From UBA12202 sp049595035 (GTDB lineage Bacteria > Pseudomonadota > Alphaproteobacteria > Puniceispirillales > UBA1172): a stretch of DNA of 7,946 nucleotides. The notes under the pieces were generated by a model, which had not been told where the DNA came from, did not search any database, and was given only the letters and a program-made list of their open reading frames with translations. Both the position numbers and the translations under genes were made by a program. Below, one piece after another: positions 6,358-7,946 of this stretch (positions within the stretch are counted from its first letter, which is position 1; the number at the start of each line of letters is the position of its first letter). Where the stretch lies: contig JBMYKD010000038.1 in assembly GCA_049595035.1 (NCBI GenBank), forward strand, positions 1 through 7,946, read 5' to 3'.

Positions 6358-7818
6358 ATGGATGAATATTTTGAATGTGATGCTATTTCTCTTGCTGAAC
6401 ATATAAAAAAAGGTGCGGTTTCAGCATCAGATATGCTTGATGCCAGTCTGTCGCGTGCAGAACGTCTAAATCCGTCTATCCACGCTGTCGTCAATATAAA
6501 TAAATCCAAAGCAGAACAGCTGATTGCCGATACGCCGAAAGATGCACCCCTATACGGCGTGCCAACATTATTGAAAGATTTAGGGGCAGAGGCGAAAGAT
6601 TTTCCATCCCATAACGGATCACGGCTTTATCAAAATACGGTTTATTCCTATGATTCCTCTATCTATACACGCATGCAGAAAACCGGCCTTATTCCATATG
6701 CCCGCACCACGTCACCTGAACTGGGTATCGGGCCGACTAGCGAAGCTGGCGTTTATGGTGAACCTACGCGTAATCCATGGCATTTAGATCATACCAGTGG
6801 CGGGTCATCAGGTGGGGCGGCCTCGGCCGTTGCGGCTGGTATCGTGCCATTAGCACATGGCTCAGACGGTGGCGGGTCTGTCCGGATTCCGGCTTCATGC
6901 TGTGGGCTTGTGGGGGTTAAGCCAACACGCGCCCGTCTGCCTGATGGCCCCGGCGTTGGCGAAGGCTGGGCAGGCATGGCTATTGATGGTTTTCTTACCC
7001 GTTCGGTGCGGGATAGCGCCTTTATGCTTGATCAGTGTTCAGGGCCTGATCAGGGAGCGCCTTATGCTGCACCAGCTCTCAGGCAGGGTTTCATGAAATC
7101 TATGAATGATCAGCCATCAGGGTTACGCATCGCTGTATGTGATACCGATTTTATAGGCAATCCTGTCCATGAAGAATGTCGTAAGGCCATTGCTCAAACA
7201 GCAGATATGCTCCGTCAGCTTGGTCATGATGTTACTATCTGGTCAACCATCATAGCTGATGATGTTCAGGATATGATGATGGCATGGACAAAAATCGTTG
7301 CCGCCGGAACTCTACTTTCGGTAAGATATAAAAAAGACATTGATATGTTAACGCCTGATGATGTTGATGGGGTAACCTATGGCGCGGTTCAGCTTGGCAA
7401 AACCGTGTCAGGTGCCGATTATTTGCAATCGATCAACACAATACATGCTTTCGGGCGAAAAATGGCTATGCTGTTTGATGACTTTGATGTTCTGCTCACC
7501 CCCACTCTTGCCGAACCACCAGCACAGATAGGGCGTTTCAAACCTACCAATTCTGATTTTATGGATTATCGAAATGGCCCAAACGGCGTATTTGCCTATT
7601 CCCCATATACGGCGGCATTCAATGCATCGGGACAGCCAGCCATATCACTGCCACTTCACTGGACTGCCGACCATTTGCCCGTCGGGGTTCATTTTGCCAG
7701 TGCTTATGGCAATGATGAAATGCTGATCAGTCTGGCCGCACAATGTGAAGAAACCAAGCCATGGCATGACCGGCAAGTGGAATTAATCCGCCAATATCAT
7801 CAGACGGCCAGGGGTTGA
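6358..7818 (+). CDS. NylA-like amidase (amidase signature family)
   Basis: A 486-residue cytoplasmic amidase with a Ser-cisSer-Lys triad. The catalytic Lys is K73 in GVPTLLKDLG, the cis-Ser is S150 in the Gly/Ser-rich TSGGSSGGAAS (146-156), and the nucleophile is S174 in GGGSVRIPAS. NylA, the 6-aminohexanoate-cyclic-dimer hydrolase of 493 residues, is recalled as using K72, S150 and S174, a nearly identical spacing. Other NylA-like stretches are TRNPWHL (137-143), the block after the nucleophile to VGVKPTRAR, and FNASGQPAISLP (421-432), where NylA differs by one residue. The middle of the protein (about 255-400), which forms the substrate pocket, is much less alike, so the true substrate may differ. 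It lacks features specific to GatA and no GatB/GatC partners are present. It is transcribed divergently from the NylB-like gene. Amidase family certain; NylA subgroup likely. Confidence 0.93.
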   Translation: MDEYFECDAISLAEHIKKGAVSASDMLDASLSRAERLNPSIHAVVNINKSKAEQLIADTPKDAPLYGVPTLLKDLGAEAKDFPSHNGSRLYQNTVYSYDSSIYTRMQKTGLIPYARTTSPELGIGPTSEAGVYGEPTRNPWHLDHTSGGSSGGAASAVAAGIVPLAHGSDGGGSVRIPASCCGLVGVKPTRARLPDGPGVGEGWAGMAIDGFLTRSVRDSAFMLDQCSGPDQGAPYAAPALRQGFMKSMNDQPSGLRIAVCDTDFIGNPVHEECRKAIAQTADMLRQLGHDVTIWSTIIADDVQDMMMAWTKIVAAGTLLSVRYKKDIDMLTPDDVDGVTYGAVQLGKTVSGADYLQSINTIHAFGRKMAMLFDDFDVLLTPTLAEPPAQIGRFKPTNSDFMDYRNGPNGVFAYSPYTAAFNASGQPAISLPLHWTADHLPVGVHFASAYGNDEMLISLAAQCEETKPWHDRQVELIRQYHQTARG

Positions 7819-7819
7819 A

Positions 7820-7852
7820 CAGAAAAATAGGGACGATATCTATCGTCCCTAT
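7820..7852 (-). terminator. rho-independent terminator of the right-edge minus-strand gene
   Basis: The bases at 7827-7838 and 7841-7852 are perfectly complementary (core AGGGACGATA / TATCGTCCCT), giving a GC-containing stem of 10-11 bp once a minimal loop is allowed. Read on the minus strand the hairpin is followed by TTTTTCTG, the expected U tract, so it terminates the gene ending at 7878, 26 bases upstream. In the plus direction it begins 9 bases after the amidase stop but is followed by ATCTATCAT with no T run, so it may only partly stop that transcript. Confidence 0.8.
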
Positions 7853-7877
7853 CTATCATATTAATGATGTTTCATAT

Positions 7878-7946
7878 TTATTTCTGTAATTCTGTCCAGA
7901 TAGCAGAATACATTTCCTGAACATGCGGTGGGCAAGTCTTACTGAA
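7878..7946 (-). CDS. C-terminal fragment, probably the ABC solute-binding protein
   Basis: On the minus strand a frame open from the window edge encodes 22 residues, FSKTCPPHVQEMYSAIWTELQK, ending at TAA (complement of 7878-7880). A strong terminator on the same strand lies just after, which supports a real gene end here. The short amphipathic tail with a Tyr-x-x-Ile-Trp-x-x-Leu-Lys-like pattern is what the C-termini of PotD/SBP-type periplasmic binding proteins look like. The nearby potABC genes have no binding protein in the window, so this is the natural candidate. It reads in the same direction as potABC but is separated from them by the plus-strand amidase. The gene call is fairly good; the product is inferred from context. 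Confidence 0.55.
   Translation of the reverse strand, partial: FSKTCPPHVQEMYSAIWTELQK

Noticed and set aside
6789..7096. Short frames on both strands within the NylA-like amidase
   Set aside because: They cover the conserved Ser-rich catalytic region and are Pro- or Cys-rich translations of it in other frames.
6358..7818. GatA subunit of the Asp-tRNA/Glu-tRNA amidotransferase
   Set aside because: It shares the triad because both are amidase-signature proteins, but the C-terminal and flanking motifs match NylA-type amidases and there are no gatB or gatC neighbours.
7827..7852. Palindrome as a terminator specific to the plus-strand amidase
   Set aside because: The plus-strand side has no T tract after the stem, whereas the minus-strand side has TTTTTCTG, so it is assigned to the minus-strand gene.

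Overview
The window looks like one chromosomal catabolic locus from a Gram-negative, probably alphaproteobacterial (possibly marine) bacterium. That placement is inferred from the moderately AT-rich composition, tight gene spacing and general protein character; no rRNA or marker gene tests it. Five complete genes and one ABC-type permease pair make up the core, with a gene fragment at each edge. I see no mobile elements, tRNAs, rRNAs or CRISPR arrays.

Layout: (1) 1-162, plus strand, C-terminal 53 residues of an unrecognised protein. (2) 163-362, a 200-base gap with an imperfect hairpin and a plausible promoter. (3) 363-2030, plus strand, a 555-residue metal-dependent amidohydrolase of the YtcJ / N-substituted formamide deformylase type. 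(4) On the minus strand, read from 6232 down to 2036: a NylB-like serine hydrolase (class C beta-lactamase fold), then the ATPase and two permeases of a spermidine/putrescine-type ABC importer (potA, potB, potC). The amidohydrolase and potC converge with only 5 bases between stop codons. (5) 6233-6357, a divergent control region. (6) 6358-7818, plus strand, an amidase-signature enzyme closely resembling NylA, the 6-aminohexanoate cyclic dimer hydrolase. (7) A strong hairpin terminator pointing leftwards, then at 7878-7946 (minus strand) the last 22 residues of a protein that is probably the solute-binding protein missing from the potABC set.

The striking point is the grouping of three amide-bond hydrolases from three unrelated folds (TIM-barrel metalloamidohydrolase, NylB-like serine hydrolase, NylA-like amidase) around one polyamine-type importer. 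NylA and NylB are the two enzymes that open and then cleave nylon-6 cyclic and linear dimers; here their relatives are divergently transcribed from one 125-base region. None of the three enzymes has a visible signal peptide, so the reasonable model is uptake of an intact small amide (an acylated or oligomeric amino compound, perhaps cationic) followed by stepwise hydrolysis in the cytoplasm. The actual substrate cannot be read from the sequence.
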